From UBA4416 sp040387475 (GTDB taxonomy: Bacteria > Bacteroidota > Bacteroidia > B-17B0 > Aurantibacillaceae), in assembly GCA_040387475.1 (NCBI GenBank), contig JAZKDT010000022.1, positions 1-64,000 of the forward strand: a stretch of DNA of 64,000 nt, given 5' to 3'. The position numbers were made by a program, and so were the translations under genes. Each line of letters opens with the position of its first letter. The first letter of the stretch is position 1. The notes under the pieces are model-generated. The model did not search any database and was not told the origin of the DNA. It saw only the letters and a list, made by a program, of their open reading frames with translations. Positions 43,993 to 52,298 of this stretch are shown piece after piece.

Positions 43993-44205
43993 TTTTAAAT
44001 TTTCATTTATAAATCTCCCGAATCGCTTGTTCGGACTTGCAGGTTAATGGCGTGCCAAAAAAGTCGTGAATGGTAGGTTTATCCAAAAATGCTATCAACA
44101 TATTTGCAGCAGTTAAAAAAATATGAAGTCGACTCATATTAATTTTAACGGGCGGATACGAAAAGCCTGCAGAACGCTACGAGTAGTGAAACACTAAATC
44201 TAACA

Positions 44206-44739
44206 ATGAAAAAAATAATTTTACTACTAGTTGCCGCCGCCAGTCTGAGCAGCTTTGCCGGAAACCAAAAAAAACAAGTTCCCACTGCTTCAACCTCTAC
44301 AAAAATAACTTATGTTATTACACCACAACCTGTCGACCCTTCACTTATACCTTTAGACTGTTGCAAATTTACCAACCTGGGATATAGTTGGCTTGACGGC
44401 TGCTATACAATTTTATATAATTGCTGGGAACCTTGTGGGAACCATAGCTGGTGTATAACATCCTGTAAAGGAGGCGTAAAGATTAGGGGAGAAAGAATTG
44501 CTGCGGGCAGTAATGGTCCTGTTAAAGTAAGTTTACCATTAACTACGGGCCTTGTTAATCCTGAAACATTTGATGTGAATAAAGATCCGGTTTTGCAAAT
44601 GATAAAAATAAATAGAATTAAAAATTCGGTCATCACGATTCCCAATGATTTTACTGTTGAATCAGAAGACTATACGCTTGTTATTAAAAAGGGAAACTAC
44701 CAGATCCTGAATTCAGAATTATTGGTAATAGCCGAATAA
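44206..44739 (+). CDS. Secreted Cys-rich protein, function unknown
   Basis: The 177-residue protein has a signal peptide (about 1-19, MKKIILLLVAAASLSSFAG). Seven cysteines crowd between residues 52 and 87: Cys52, 53, 66, 73, 77, 83 and 87. The remaining C-terminal half is ordinary and Cys-free. Such a cluster suggests disulfide bonds or metal binding outside the cytoplasm. Two thioredoxin-like exported proteins are encoded just downstream, which may be more than chance. I recognise no family. A perfect 14-bp inverted repeat separates it from the next gene. Confidence 0.7.
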   Translation: MKKIILLLVAAASLSSFAGNQKKQVPTASTSTKITYVITPQPVDPSLIPLDCCKFTNLGYSWLDGCYTILYNCWEPCGNHSWCITSCKGGVKIRGERIAAGSNGPVKVSLPLTTGLVNPETFDVNKDPVLQMIKINRIKNSVITIPNDFTVESEDYTLVIKKGNYQILNSELLVIAE

Positions 44740-44756
44740 ATCTCACTTTTAAATTT

Positions 44757-44787
44757 GCTCAAAATAGAATTTGATTCTATTTTGAGC
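44757..44787 (+). terminator. Perfect 14-bp inverted repeat after the Cys-rich gene
   Basis: Arms 44757-44770 and 44774-44787 (GCTCAAAATAGAAT/ATTCTATTTTGAGC) enclose a three-base loop TTG. Only a short T3 follows, so it may be a weak terminator, a processing hairpin, or a protein-binding dyad. It ends 12 nt before the next ATG. Confidence 0.55.
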
Positions 44788-44799
44788 TTTATACGCATC

Positions 44800-45378
44800 A
44801 TGAAAAAAATACTGCTCGGAATTCTTACACTATCATTGCTATTTAATGCATATTGTTTAGTACAGCACATAAAAAGAAAAAAGAATTATATATCACCAAG
44901 AGATTTGATGGACGTTAATCCCATAGGAAAAGAAAATGGAATCGAAAACTTTGAGGAACAATTAACTGACGTTGACCCTTTTCTTTACAAGAATAAAAAT
45001 TACTTTCTGATTCAAACCTGGAATTCCATTACCTGCACCTTCGAAGGGCAAAAAATATATATGAAAATTCTCGATAGCATAGCGGGTCATTACAAAAATG
45101 GCACCCTTGGTTTTCTATTTGTGACGGAAATGAGCCAGGGCGCCATTGATGCGTATCAGAAAAATCAAAATTTTTATTTTAAACATGTCACATTTGTTCC
45201 CAGTGCCAATGACTTCATTTCTTCCGTTTTTATTCAGAAAAAATTAAAATTTAAAAAACATCCTGCACAGTTTATCATTAATAAAAAAGGGGATATCCTG
45301 TACTATAAAACCACTCCATACACAGATGTCTCAAAAGATACCGTACTGATTTATAACTTAAATAAGTTCAATTTATGA
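44800..45378 (+). CDS. Thioredoxin-fold protein lacking the CxxC motif
   Basis: The 192-residue protein begins with a membrane anchor or signal (MKKILLGILTLSLLFNAYCL). A thioredoxin-like fold follows whose active-site region reads TWNSITCTFEG. Aligned with its neighbour (IWNLVCGPCIKE), the CGPC becomes TCTF, leaving one Cys out of register. A cis-Pro-like HPAQF segment is kept. It probably cannot act as a dithiol oxidoreductase and may bind a partner. The ATG at 44800 is chosen since an upstream in-frame start would lie inside the hairpin and lacks the signal-like start. It overlaps the paralogue gene by ATGA. Confidence 0.7.
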   Translation: MKKILLGILTLSLLFNAYCLVQHIKRKKNYISPRDLMDVNPIGKENGIENFEEQLTDVDPFLYKNKNYFLIQTWNSITCTFEGQKIYMKILDSIAGHYKNGTLGFLFVTEMSQGAIDAYQKNQNFYFKHVTFVPSANDFISSVFIQKKLKFKKHPAQFIINKKGDILYYKTTPYTDVSKDTVLIYNLNKFNL

Positions 45379-45935
45379 AATTTATATTAAGGGTGCTATT
45401 ACCCATCTCGCTGGTCGTAAATATTTACTATGTATCGCAACATTATCAACAGTATCAAATCGACCAAGCAAATAAGTCTATGTTTCCCAGCAAAGAACAT
45501 GCCCGGGAAGACGGTATGATCTATTTGAAAAAAAGAATTGTAGATAATTACGCGAACCTAAAATCAAAGAAATATTATTTCATCAATATATGGAACCTGG
45601 TGTGTGGACCCTGTATTAAAGAAATGCCCCTACTGGATTCGATGGTGATGCACATCGACCGAAAGAAAATAGGATGCATTTTCTTAACCGAAAATGGAGA
45701 CAAGGTCGTGAATGATTTTTTAGAACGAAAAAAACATCGGCCCATCAATTTCTCGTTTATCAATGATGCAGATTACTATATCTCATCGGTTATGAGCCAA
45801 AAAGAATCGCAGGTTACCACTTATCCCATACAATTAGTTATTGATTTAGAGGGCAATATTAAATACTTTGCAAGTGGAACCATTGAAAGCGCTAACGACA
45901 CCACCTTGATTAATTTTATGAACAGGCTGCCTTAG
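45375..45935 (+). CDS. Thioredoxin-fold protein with CGPC motif (TlpA/ResA-like)
   Basis: The 186-residue protein has an N-terminal membrane anchor (about 4-22). A thioredoxin domain follows, with the redox motif WNLVCGPCIKEMP (about 75-87) and a cis-Pro region TTYPIQLV (about 155-162). TlpA/ResA-type proteins reduce or shuffle disulfides in the periplasm. It is coupled by a four-base overlap to a paralogue that has lost the motif, and follows a Cys-rich secreted protein gene. Redox care of that protein is a reasonable guess. The family is clear; the partner is not. Confidence 0.8.
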   Translation: MKFILRVLLPISLVVNIYYVSQHYQQYQIDQANKSMFPSKEHAREDGMIYLKKRIVDNYANLKSKKYYFINIWNLVCGPCIKEMPLLDSMVMHIDRKKIGCIFLTENGDKVVNDFLERKKHRPINFSFINDADYYISSVMSQKESQVTTYPIQLVIDLEGNIKYFASGTIESANDTTLINFMNRLP

Positions 45936-46013
45936 GCTAACAATAAACAACTTCAATAAAATTTCAATACTGGTTAAAACTGCTTAAATTTATCTTTTTT
46001 AATCAGAAGATAG

Positions 46014-47609
46014 ATGACAACCGAAGATATAGCAGACGCGTTAGAGATTACCGGCAAGTTAATGGAATTGCACAATGAAAATCCATTTAAAATAAAATCC
46101 ATTAATAGCGCAGCTTATAAATTAAGCAAAACACGTTTGGATCTCACAAACCCATCAGTGGAAGAATTAACCAAAATTGAAGGGATTGGAAAAAGCCTTG
46201 CTGAAAAAATCATTGAATTCCACAGCACCGGAACCAGCAAAGAGCTACGTGATCTTATAGCCAACACACCTGCCGGAGTAGTAGATATGTTGGGAATAAA
46301 AGGATTGGGTCCCAAAAAAGTACGGCAACTTTGGGTTGAACTGGAGCTGGAAAGTGTTACAGAACTTTTGTACGCCTGCAACGAAAATCGTTTGGTTGAA
46401 TTAAAAGGGTTTGGCGAAAAAACGCAAAATGCGATCATTCAGAATATTCAGTTCAAAATAAAAAATACCGGCTGGTTTCATTATGCTTATGCCGAAAAAA
46501 TCGGGCAACCTATCATTGATGCGCTAAAAGAGCAAACAGACCTGGTAAGCTTTACCGGCGCCATGTATCGCAAATGCGAAACCATTGAAGAAATTGACAT
46601 TTTGGTTGGAGATGAAAACATTGACCTCGATGATTTTGTTTCTGAAACTATTCCTTTGAACTTCATTACCGTTAACCCAAACTTATTTTATAGGAAACTG
46701 ATTGAGACCTCTTCGGCTAAATCACACCTGGATGGCATTGGGTTTACTGCACTTCAGACCAAAAAATATGATAGCGAAGAATCGGTATACGCAAGCTTAA
46801 ACATACAATATTGCGAACCTGAATTACGCGAAGGGCTATTTGAATTGGAAAAAGCAAAAAACAACCAGTTACCAAAACTGATAGACTATGCCGATCTCAA
46901 AGGCATTCTACACAACCACTCTACTTACAGTGATGGTATGAACACATTGGAAGAAATGGCTGTGTATTGTAAGCAATTAGGATATCAATATCTGGGAATT
47001 TGCGATCATTCGAAAACTGCTGTATATGCTGATGGTTTAAAAGTTGAAACTGTATTATTGCAACAACAGGAAATTGAAAAATTAAACAAACAACTATTTC
47101 CGTTTAAAATATTTAAAGGTATAGAAAGTGATATTTTGGGAAATGGCGATCTTGATTATGAGGAAGATATTTTAAAAACATTTGATTTTATTGTTGCATC
47201 CGTTCATGCTAATTTAAAAATGGATGAGGAAAAAGCCAATGCGCGCTTAATTAAAGCAATTGAAAATCCATACACAACAATTTTAGGACATCCAACAGGT
47301 CGTTTGCTGTTGGGCCGTCCAGGCTATCCTATTGATCATAAAAAAATTATTGATGCCTGTGCAGCCAATAAAGTGGTTATTGAGTTAAATGCGCATCCCT
47401 ACCGTTTGGATATTGACTGGCGCTGGATACCCTACTGCCTTGAAAAAGGGGTAATGATATCTATCAATCCGGATGCACATCAATTGAAAGGATACCATGA
47501 TATGCGCTATGGAACCATGGTGGCAAGGAAAGGGCTTTTAACAAAAGATAACTGTTTAAATGCAATGGATTTAAATACATTTGAAAATTATCTATTTGCA
47601 AAAAAATAA
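46014..47609 (+). CDS. polX: PolX-family protein: HhH, altered polymerase domain, intact PHP domain
   Basis: The 531-residue protein has the PolX order: helix-hairpin-helix segments (54-65, 94-102, 129-141), a nucleotidyltransferase palm (about 155-275) and a C-terminal PHP domain (from 296). The PHP metal residues are present: HNHSTYSDG (His300, His302), CDHS, GIESD, SVHA, GHPTG and the closing PDAH. In the palm, the usual G-S-x-R-R...G-D-I-D motif reads GAMYRK...EEIDI (182-196). The third catalytic Asp, in V-D-F/L-R, appears as LNFI (Asn216). Polymerase activity is therefore doubtful, while the Mn-dependent PHP nuclease should work. It probably acts in DNA repair. Confidence 0.88.
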   Translation: MTTEDIADALEITGKLMELHNENPFKIKSINSAAYKLSKTRLDLTNPSVEELTKIEGIGKSLAEKIIEFHSTGTSKELRDLIANTPAGVVDMLGIKGLGPKKVRQLWVELELESVTELLYACNENRLVELKGFGEKTQNAIIQNIQFKIKNTGWFHYAYAEKIGQPIIDALKEQTDLVSFTGAMYRKCETIEEIDILVGDENIDLDDFVSETIPLNFITVNPNLFYRKLIETSSAKSHLDGIGFTALQTKKYDSEESVYASLNIQYCEPELREGLFELEKAKNNQLPKLIDYADLKGILHNHSTYSDGMNTLEEMAVYCKQLGYQYLGICDHSKTAVYADGLKVETVLLQQQEIEKLNKQLFPFKIFKGIESDILGNGDLDYEEDILKTFDFIVASVHANLKMDEEKANARLIKAIENPYTTILGHPTGRLLLGRPGYPIDHKKIIDACAANKVVIELNAHPYRLDIDWRWIPYCLEKGVMISINPDAHQLKGYHDMRYGTMVARKGLLTKDNCLNAMDLNTFENYLFAKK

Positions 47610-48063
47610 TTATCTTGCTTATAAACTCACTGCAGTTGCTTTGTTGGTTTACACCCTCTCCTATGCCCAAAGCGATAGTTGCGCGTTTTTTGGCGACAAA
47701 ATAATCTACCCTTATTATCATCCGGCACCCCCCACCAACGGAAAGGACTTTTATACACTAAAAAAAGAATTTCGCAATGCAATTACTGCACAAACCACTT
47801 TTAATGGTATTATAACAGTTAATTTTTTCATCAACTATAAAGGAGAAACAAATTATTATCGTACACAGGTCTGCGACTTAAATTATCTTCCTCTAAGCGT
47901 TACCGAAGAGATTGAGCCTTTGTGCTCGCAAATCCTCGAAACAATCAAACACTTGTCGCCTTGGAACCCTCCATATGACGACAAAAAGAACCCCATCAAT
48001 ATCAGAAAGTTTTATTCATTTAGATTCAATAACGGAACACTCATTGAAATACTTCCTAAATAG
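47581..48063 (+). CDS. Exported protein with TonB C-terminal-like domain
   Basis: The 160-residue product has a signal peptide ending LSYAQ and no ATG in a suitable place. A TTG at 47581 or 47596 must serve as start, overlapping the end of polX. Residues about 65-160 resemble the TonB C-terminal domain: GIITVNFFINYKGETNYYR, then ILETIKHLSPWNPPYD, then FYSFRFNNGT. The match is the usual strand, helix with Trp-x-Pro, strand order. It has no N-terminal anchor besides the signal, so it is not a classic energy transducer. The domain guess is moderate; that it is exported is likely. Confidence 0.6.
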   Translation: MKIIYLQKNNYLAYKLTAVALLVYTLSYAQSDSCAFFGDKIIYPYYHPAPPTNGKDFYTLKKEFRNAITAQTTFNGIITVNFFINYKGETNYYRTQVCDLNYLPLSVTEEIEPLCSQILETIKHLSPWNPPYDDKKNPINIRKFYSFRFNNGTLIEILPK

Positions 48064-48928
48064 CTGGCTGTTTATATTCACGTTCTGTGGATTGAACTCA
48101 AAAGGTCAAACCGACTCCCTGTCATTGTATAAACTTGCACATTGTACAAATTTATGTAATCCAACGGCGCTTTTAAAAATATTAGAAGATAAAAAATACA
48201 CAAAAAAAGAGATATTGGAAATAGGCACTTCCATTGCTTATTTTGGAAACGATCAATGTGCCAATGAATTAATGAAAATGTGTATTGCTAAAAATGACAG
48301 CATCACAGCCGGTGATTGGCACGCCTACTCTGTTCAAAACACAAAGCATGGCAATTATGCAGAAGGAGTTCAGGCACTTGAAAAAAGTTTAGCCATAAAC
48401 GCTAAGGAAGTTGAAGGTTATTATGGCTGGGTGTTGCTTTACTATTACAGGGATTATGCAAAGGCACTCAAACACCTAATTCACTACGACGATCTCACAC
48501 CGAAAGACGTAGACGCTCCCGTAGGTGAAAACATTCACTTTTTAAAAGGCTTATGTTATTATCAATTGAATCAATTCCAGAATGCAATCAAAGAGTTTGA
48601 AGTAAATGAAACATTTGAAGTAAGTCATTTCGGGCAAAAGAATTGTAATACTTACATTTATTTTTATATAGCACGTTGCTACGAAAAAAACAATGACTTG
48701 AAACAAGCAGACACATATTATAAAAAAGCAATCAGGCAGTCGAAGTTTCCCGTAGAGGCTAATTATTACCTGGGACTTCTTTACATCAAAAACAACCAAA
48801 CAGATAAGGGTAAAAAATTACTTCAAAACGCACTTCATTTTATCAAATTAGGATACAAACAACAGGATATATACATCGAACTTTTTGACGAAGTTTACCT
48901 GACACAGATTGAAGAAGCCCTGAAATAA
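48044..48928 (+). CDS. Exported TPR-repeat protein
   Basis: Starting from the TTG at 48044, the 294-residue product has a signal-like N-terminus (MKYFLNSWLFIFTFCGLNSKGQ). Tetratricopeptide-type helical pairs follow: YSVQNTKHGNYAEGVQALEKSLAINA, YYGWVLLYYYRDYAKALKHL, LKGLCYYQLNQFQNAIKEFEVN, YFYIARCYEKNNDLKQADTYYKKAI and YYLGLLYIKNNQTDKGKKLL. It likely serves as a scaffold for protein contacts in the periplasm or at the outer membrane. The open frame extends further upstream, but an earlier start would put a poorly coding stretch before the signal peptide and overlap the previous gene by 150 nt. Confidence 0.65.
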   Translation: MKYFLNSWLFIFTFCGLNSKGQTDSLSLYKLAHCTNLCNPTALLKILEDKKYTKKEILEIGTSIAYFGNDQCANELMKMCIAKNDSITAGDWHAYSVQNTKHGNYAEGVQALEKSLAINAKEVEGYYGWVLLYYYRDYAKALKHLIHYDDLTPKDVDAPVGENIHFLKGLCYYQLNQFQNAIKEFEVNETFEVSHFGQKNCNTYIYFYIARCYEKNNDLKQADTYYKKAIRQSKFPVEANYYLGLLYIKNNQTDKGKKLLQNALHFIKLGYKQQDIYIELFDEVYLTQIEEALK

Positions 48929-48957
48929 TTATCGCCGCTGAACTTATCACCGCTCTT

Positions 48958-48988
48958 TTTGTTATACCACTAATCTTTATTATCTTTA
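48958..48988 (+). promoter_or_regulatory. Promoter of the zinc-ribbon membrane protein gene
   Basis: TTTG (48958-48961) is followed by exactly 19 nt and TATCTTTA (48981-48988), one base off the TAnnTTTG consensus, 18 nt before the ATG at 49007. Confidence 0.6.
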
Positions 48989-49006
48989 ATAGCATAAACA
49001 TATACT

Positions 49007-49867
49007 ATGGCCAATTATTTAATTTGTGATAACTGTCAGCATAAAAATCCTGTCAATTCTGAACGCATGGTATTTTGTAAGGGTTGCGATAAAAAGTTAG
49101 CTAATAATTACCTTGACTGGAAAAAGTCAAAGTTTGATTCGTCTTTTGAATCTTATGTTTTAAGAGAAACTACTGAGAATGGTGAAATAAATACAGAAGC
49201 GATTATGCCACAAAAAGAAGGCATTTTTAAAAGATCAAAATCGGTATTGATATCGCATACAATTCCTGAAGTGAAAATATTTTTAGGATCAACTGTGATA
49301 TTAATTGCCTTATTTTTTGTTCTAACCAGTACATTTTTTACTAGTAGTAGTAGTTCAGCGAAGATTGAAGGCAATGCGTATCTTTCAGAAGTAAAATGGG
49401 GAACATACCCTATTACGCAAACTCTTTCTTTATCAGTTCCGTTTGAGTTAAAAGAGTCTGAATCTGTACTTCCGGGCTATATGCATCATTACATTGAAAA
49501 TGCTAAAAGTCAAAAATCTGAATCCTCTAACTCATTTTCTGTAACAGTTGAAAAAATAAATTTTGATGCATTACATACGATTGAAAATTCAGCATTTATT
49601 GGTGTGAACGATGCTTATATGAAAAGTCCCGGAGTTGACATTTTAAAGGAAGAAGGGTTACATACAAGAATTAAAGGCTATAGAACCTATGTAGAACATG
49701 GCAGCTATGTGAAGGATGGAAACGAATACCTGTACGAGAATTATACGTTGACAAAAGGCACCGAAGGGGTAAAAATTATTTTAAGCTATTTAAAGAATGA
49801 TCATCTGCTATGCCAATACGCTGATATTGTGACCAAAAGTTTATTAAAGAACAAAACGATTATCTAG
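49007..49867 (+). CDS. Single-pass membrane protein with N-terminal zinc ribbon, function unknown
   Basis: The 286-residue protein begins with a zinc-ribbon pattern, Cys7-x-x-Cys10 and Cys24-x-x-Cys27, in MANYLICDNCQ and VFCKGCDKK. One hydrophobic helix (about 92-112, IFLGSTVILIALFFVLTSTFF) separates this cytoplasmic part from an extracytoplasmic domain of about 170 residues. I do not recognise that domain. A good promoter lies upstream and the GH3-family gene follows four bases later, so the two probably share a transcript. The zinc ribbon on the inside and the domain on the outside might link a cytoplasmic partner to envelope state; that is a guess. Confidence 0.6.
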   Translation: MANYLICDNCQHKNPVNSERMVFCKGCDKKLANNYLDWKKSKFDSSFESYVLRETTENGEINTEAIMPQKEGIFKRSKSVLISHTIPEVKIFLGSTVILIALFFVLTSTFFTSSSSSAKIEGNAYLSEVKWGTYPITQTLSLSVPFELKESESVLPGYMHHYIENAKSQKSESSNSFSVTVEKINFDALHTIENSAFIGVNDAYMKSPGVDILKEEGLHTRIKGYRTYVEHGSYVKDGNEYLYENYTLTKGTEGVKIILSYLKNDHLLCQYADIVTKSLLKNKTII

Positions 49868-49871
49868 CCCT

Positions 49872-51383
49872 ATGCCTTTTCTTAATTCCATAGCATCCTG
49901 GCTTATGAAGAAGCGGATGCACCAGGTAGAACTATTCATGAAGTATCCGCATGACGTGCAGGATGAATGGCTTCATAAATTAATTTCCTCAGCTAAAGAT
50001 ACAGAGTTTGGAAAGCTTCATGATTTCAAATCTATTTCTAATTACGAACAATTTAAACAGCAGGTCCCAACACAGGATTACGAATCGTTGAAACCGTACA
50101 TAGAAAGAACCCGACGTGGTGAACAAAATTTATTATGGGATACTGAAATTAAATGGTTTGCCAAAAGCAGTGGCACTACCGATAAAAGTAAATTCATACC
50201 TGTTAGCAAAGAATTTTTAGATGGTTGCCATTATAACGGAGGGCGAGATATGATCACCTTTCATTGCATTAACAATGCCGATACTAAATTATTCACCGGT
50301 AAAAATCTGGCATTGGGCGGTAGTTTTAAAACAGATCACTTTGGTGAGCATGATTCCTTTCATGGAGATGTGAGTGCAATCATTATACAAAATTTACCAA
50401 TGTGGGCTGAATATTTTAGGGCTCCCGACGTTAATATTGCCCTCATGGACAATTGGGAAGATAAACTGGAAAAAATGGCCAACTCCATGGCCGACGAAAA
50501 TGTGACCAGCTTAGCCGGTGTACCGAGTTGGATGCTAGTTCTGATTAAACGTATTTTAGAATTAAAAAAAGTGGATACGTTAAAAGATGTATGGCCAAAC
50601 CTTGAAGTATATTTTCATGGAGGAGTAAGCTTTACTCCTTACCGTGAATTATTTGATCAGCTTTTTAATAATAATAAAATTGCATACATGCAATTATACA
50701 GCGCCTCTGAAGGCTTTTTTGGCATACAGGATGAGCGCGTAAGCAATGAAATGTTATTGATGTTGGACTACGGGATTTATTATGAATTTATCCCGGTATC
50801 CGAATTACAAAAGCAAAATCCACGTACCTATAATTTATCAGAAGTACAAAAGGATAAAGATTACGCCATGCTCATCAGCACTAACGCAGGATTATGGCGT
50901 TATCAGGTTGGCGATACGATCCGGTTTACTAATTTAAATCCCTACCGCTTCATTATCACCGGAAGAACCAAGCAACACATTAATGTGTTTGGCGAAGAGT
51001 TAATGATACACAATGCTGAGTTTGCATTAAAAACAGCCTGCGAAAAAACGCGCGCACATATCGTGGATTTTACGGCTGCGCCCGTTTTTATGAACGAAAC
51101 AACCGGAGCGCATGAATGGCTGATAGAATTTGAACAGGAACCAAACAATTTAGATTACTTTAAAAGTGTATTGGACGACACCTTAAAACAGATCAACAGC
51201 GATTATGAAGCCAAGCGTTTTAATAATTACGTTCTTCAGTTTCCTGTTATAAAAGCTTTACCCAAAGGCACTTTTTATAATTGGCTTAAAGCGAATAATC
51301 GTTTAGGCGGGCAATTTAAAGTGCCGCGCTTAAGCAACGACCGCAAAATTTTAGAAGATGTTTTGAAGAGCATTAACTCTTAG
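49872..51383 (+). CDS. GH3-family acyl-adenylating enzyme
   Basis: The 503-residue protein matches the GH3 family, whose plant members link amino acids to jasmonate or auxin after forming an acyl-adenylate. Visible blocks are WFAKSSGTTDKSKFIPVSK (about 97-115, the ATP-binding loop), SEGFFGIQDE (about 281-290), and YRFIITGRTKQHINVFGEELM (about 358-378). The length agrees with bacterial GH3 proteins, which are frequent in Bacteroidota. The acid and amine are unknown in bacteria. It shares a transcript with the zinc-ribbon protein gene, and its stop overlaps the stop of the convergent gene by four bases. Confidence 0.88.
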   Translation: MPFLNSIASWLMKKRMHQVELFMKYPHDVQDEWLHKLISSAKDTEFGKLHDFKSISNYEQFKQQVPTQDYESLKPYIERTRRGEQNLLWDTEIKWFAKSSGTTDKSKFIPVSKEFLDGCHYNGGRDMITFHCINNADTKLFTGKNLALGGSFKTDHFGEHDSFHGDVSAIIIQNLPMWAEYFRAPDVNIALMDNWEDKLEKMANSMADENVTSLAGVPSWMLVLIKRILELKKVDTLKDVWPNLEVYFHGGVSFTPYRELFDQLFNNNKIAYMQLYSASEGFFGIQDERVSNEMLLMLDYGIYYEFIPVSELQKQNPRTYNLSEVQKDKDYAMLISTNAGLWRYQVGDTIRFTNLNPYRFIITGRTKQHINVFGEELMIHNAEFALKTACEKTRAHIVDFTAAPVFMNETTGAHEWLIEFEQEPNNLDYFKSVLDDTLKQINSDYEAKRFNNYVLQFPVIKALPKGTFYNWLKANNRLGGQFKVPRLSNDRKILEDVLKSINS

Positions 51384-52294
51384 TAAAAAATATTTGCACT
51401 TGTGTAAGTATTCAAAAACAATCTGGCTTTTCTTACCCTCTGATCAGGCCGGTACAAAAACTGTTTACCTGCCGTGTCAATCATAGGGATATATAAATTC
51501 TGCGCCTTGTTCCATTTTTTGGGAACAAAAGGCAAATCATGAATAATTTTATTTTGAACTACATTTCTTATTTGCTCGGCATCAACCCCGGCATTCGCTT
51601 GCAGATACTGTCCGAATGGATCAGCATACTTTACTTGCGCGCTTAACAACCCGTGTGATAAATTACTGTAGATACCATTCTCTGTATTCATGTAACCTTT
51701 TTTAGGAAACAAAGAATCGTTTCGCACGCCCGAACCCATTTGCCCTGTCCACATAGTGCAATTCACAGCATATTGAAAATGGTGATCCTGATACTGCAAT
51801 AGAAATGCGCCGGTCCGGAATCGGTCCAACGTAGGTTTAGCTAACAGATCATTTTCTATCAAAAATGATACATGATAGAACTGAAGTGCAACGATACCGG
51901 TAACCTGTGAGGTTTTAATTTTATTGCGCCATATATTGTAACTGTAAGCAACCGAGTTTCTGTACCGGGTTTGATTTCCAACAGAACTTATAAACCGGTT
52001 CCGTTCTTTTAGTTTGTCGCCATAGCCAAGGCACAAACCCAATGCGCCGCTAAACTCGGTGTGCTCGCCACGGGGCCCGAGATTTCTGAAGTTGTCATAT
52101 ACTCTGAACGAAGCATTGATCTGTGCAAAATCGTAAACGCCATATGCTTGCAATACAATTCCAAAACGTTGTACATGGGTTCCCAAAGCGCTCACAAATC
52201 CTACATTAAATCCGTACTCTTTTCCAATACGCAATTGGGCTGAAGTGGTAGAATAAAATCCTATTAAAATAATAATGAATTTTATTCTTTTCAT
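51380..52294 (-). CDS. Exported protein, barrel-like or polymorphic-toxin-23-like
   Basis: The 304-residue protein has a signal peptide (about 1-19, ending TSAQ). Alternating aromatic/polar strands follow in segments such as YDNFRNLGPRGEHTEFSG, YRNSVAYSYNIW, LDRFRTGAFLLQY and DPFGQYLQANAG. The pattern recalls both outer-membrane barrels and the family called polymorphic toxin type 23, in which a DRFRTGA-like block is frequent. No delivery domain or immunity gene is seen, so a toxin role is not supported. It follows aroK in the same direction by four bases. The role is unknown. Confidence 0.55.
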   Translation of the reverse strand: MKRIKFIIILIGFYSTTSAQLRIGKEYGFNVGFVSALGTHVQRFGIVLQAYGVYDFAQINASFRVYDNFRNLGPRGEHTEFSGALGLCLGYGDKLKERNRFISSVGNQTRYRNSVAYSYNIWRNKIKTSQVTGIVALQFYHVSFLIENDLLAKPTLDRFRTGAFLLQYQDHHFQYAVNCTMWTGQMGSGVRNDSLFPKKGYMNTENGIYSNLSHGLLSAQVKYADPFGQYLQANAGVDAEQIRNVVQNKIIHDLPFVPKKWNKAQNLYIPMIDTAGKQFLYRPDQRVRKARLFLNTYTSANIFY

Positions 52295-52298
52295 GAGA

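Noticed and set aside
43993..44205. Gene or RNA in the 213-nt space before the Cys-rich protein gene
   Set aside because: Only a weak CCGAA/TTCGG stem and no convincing frame or promoter could be seen.
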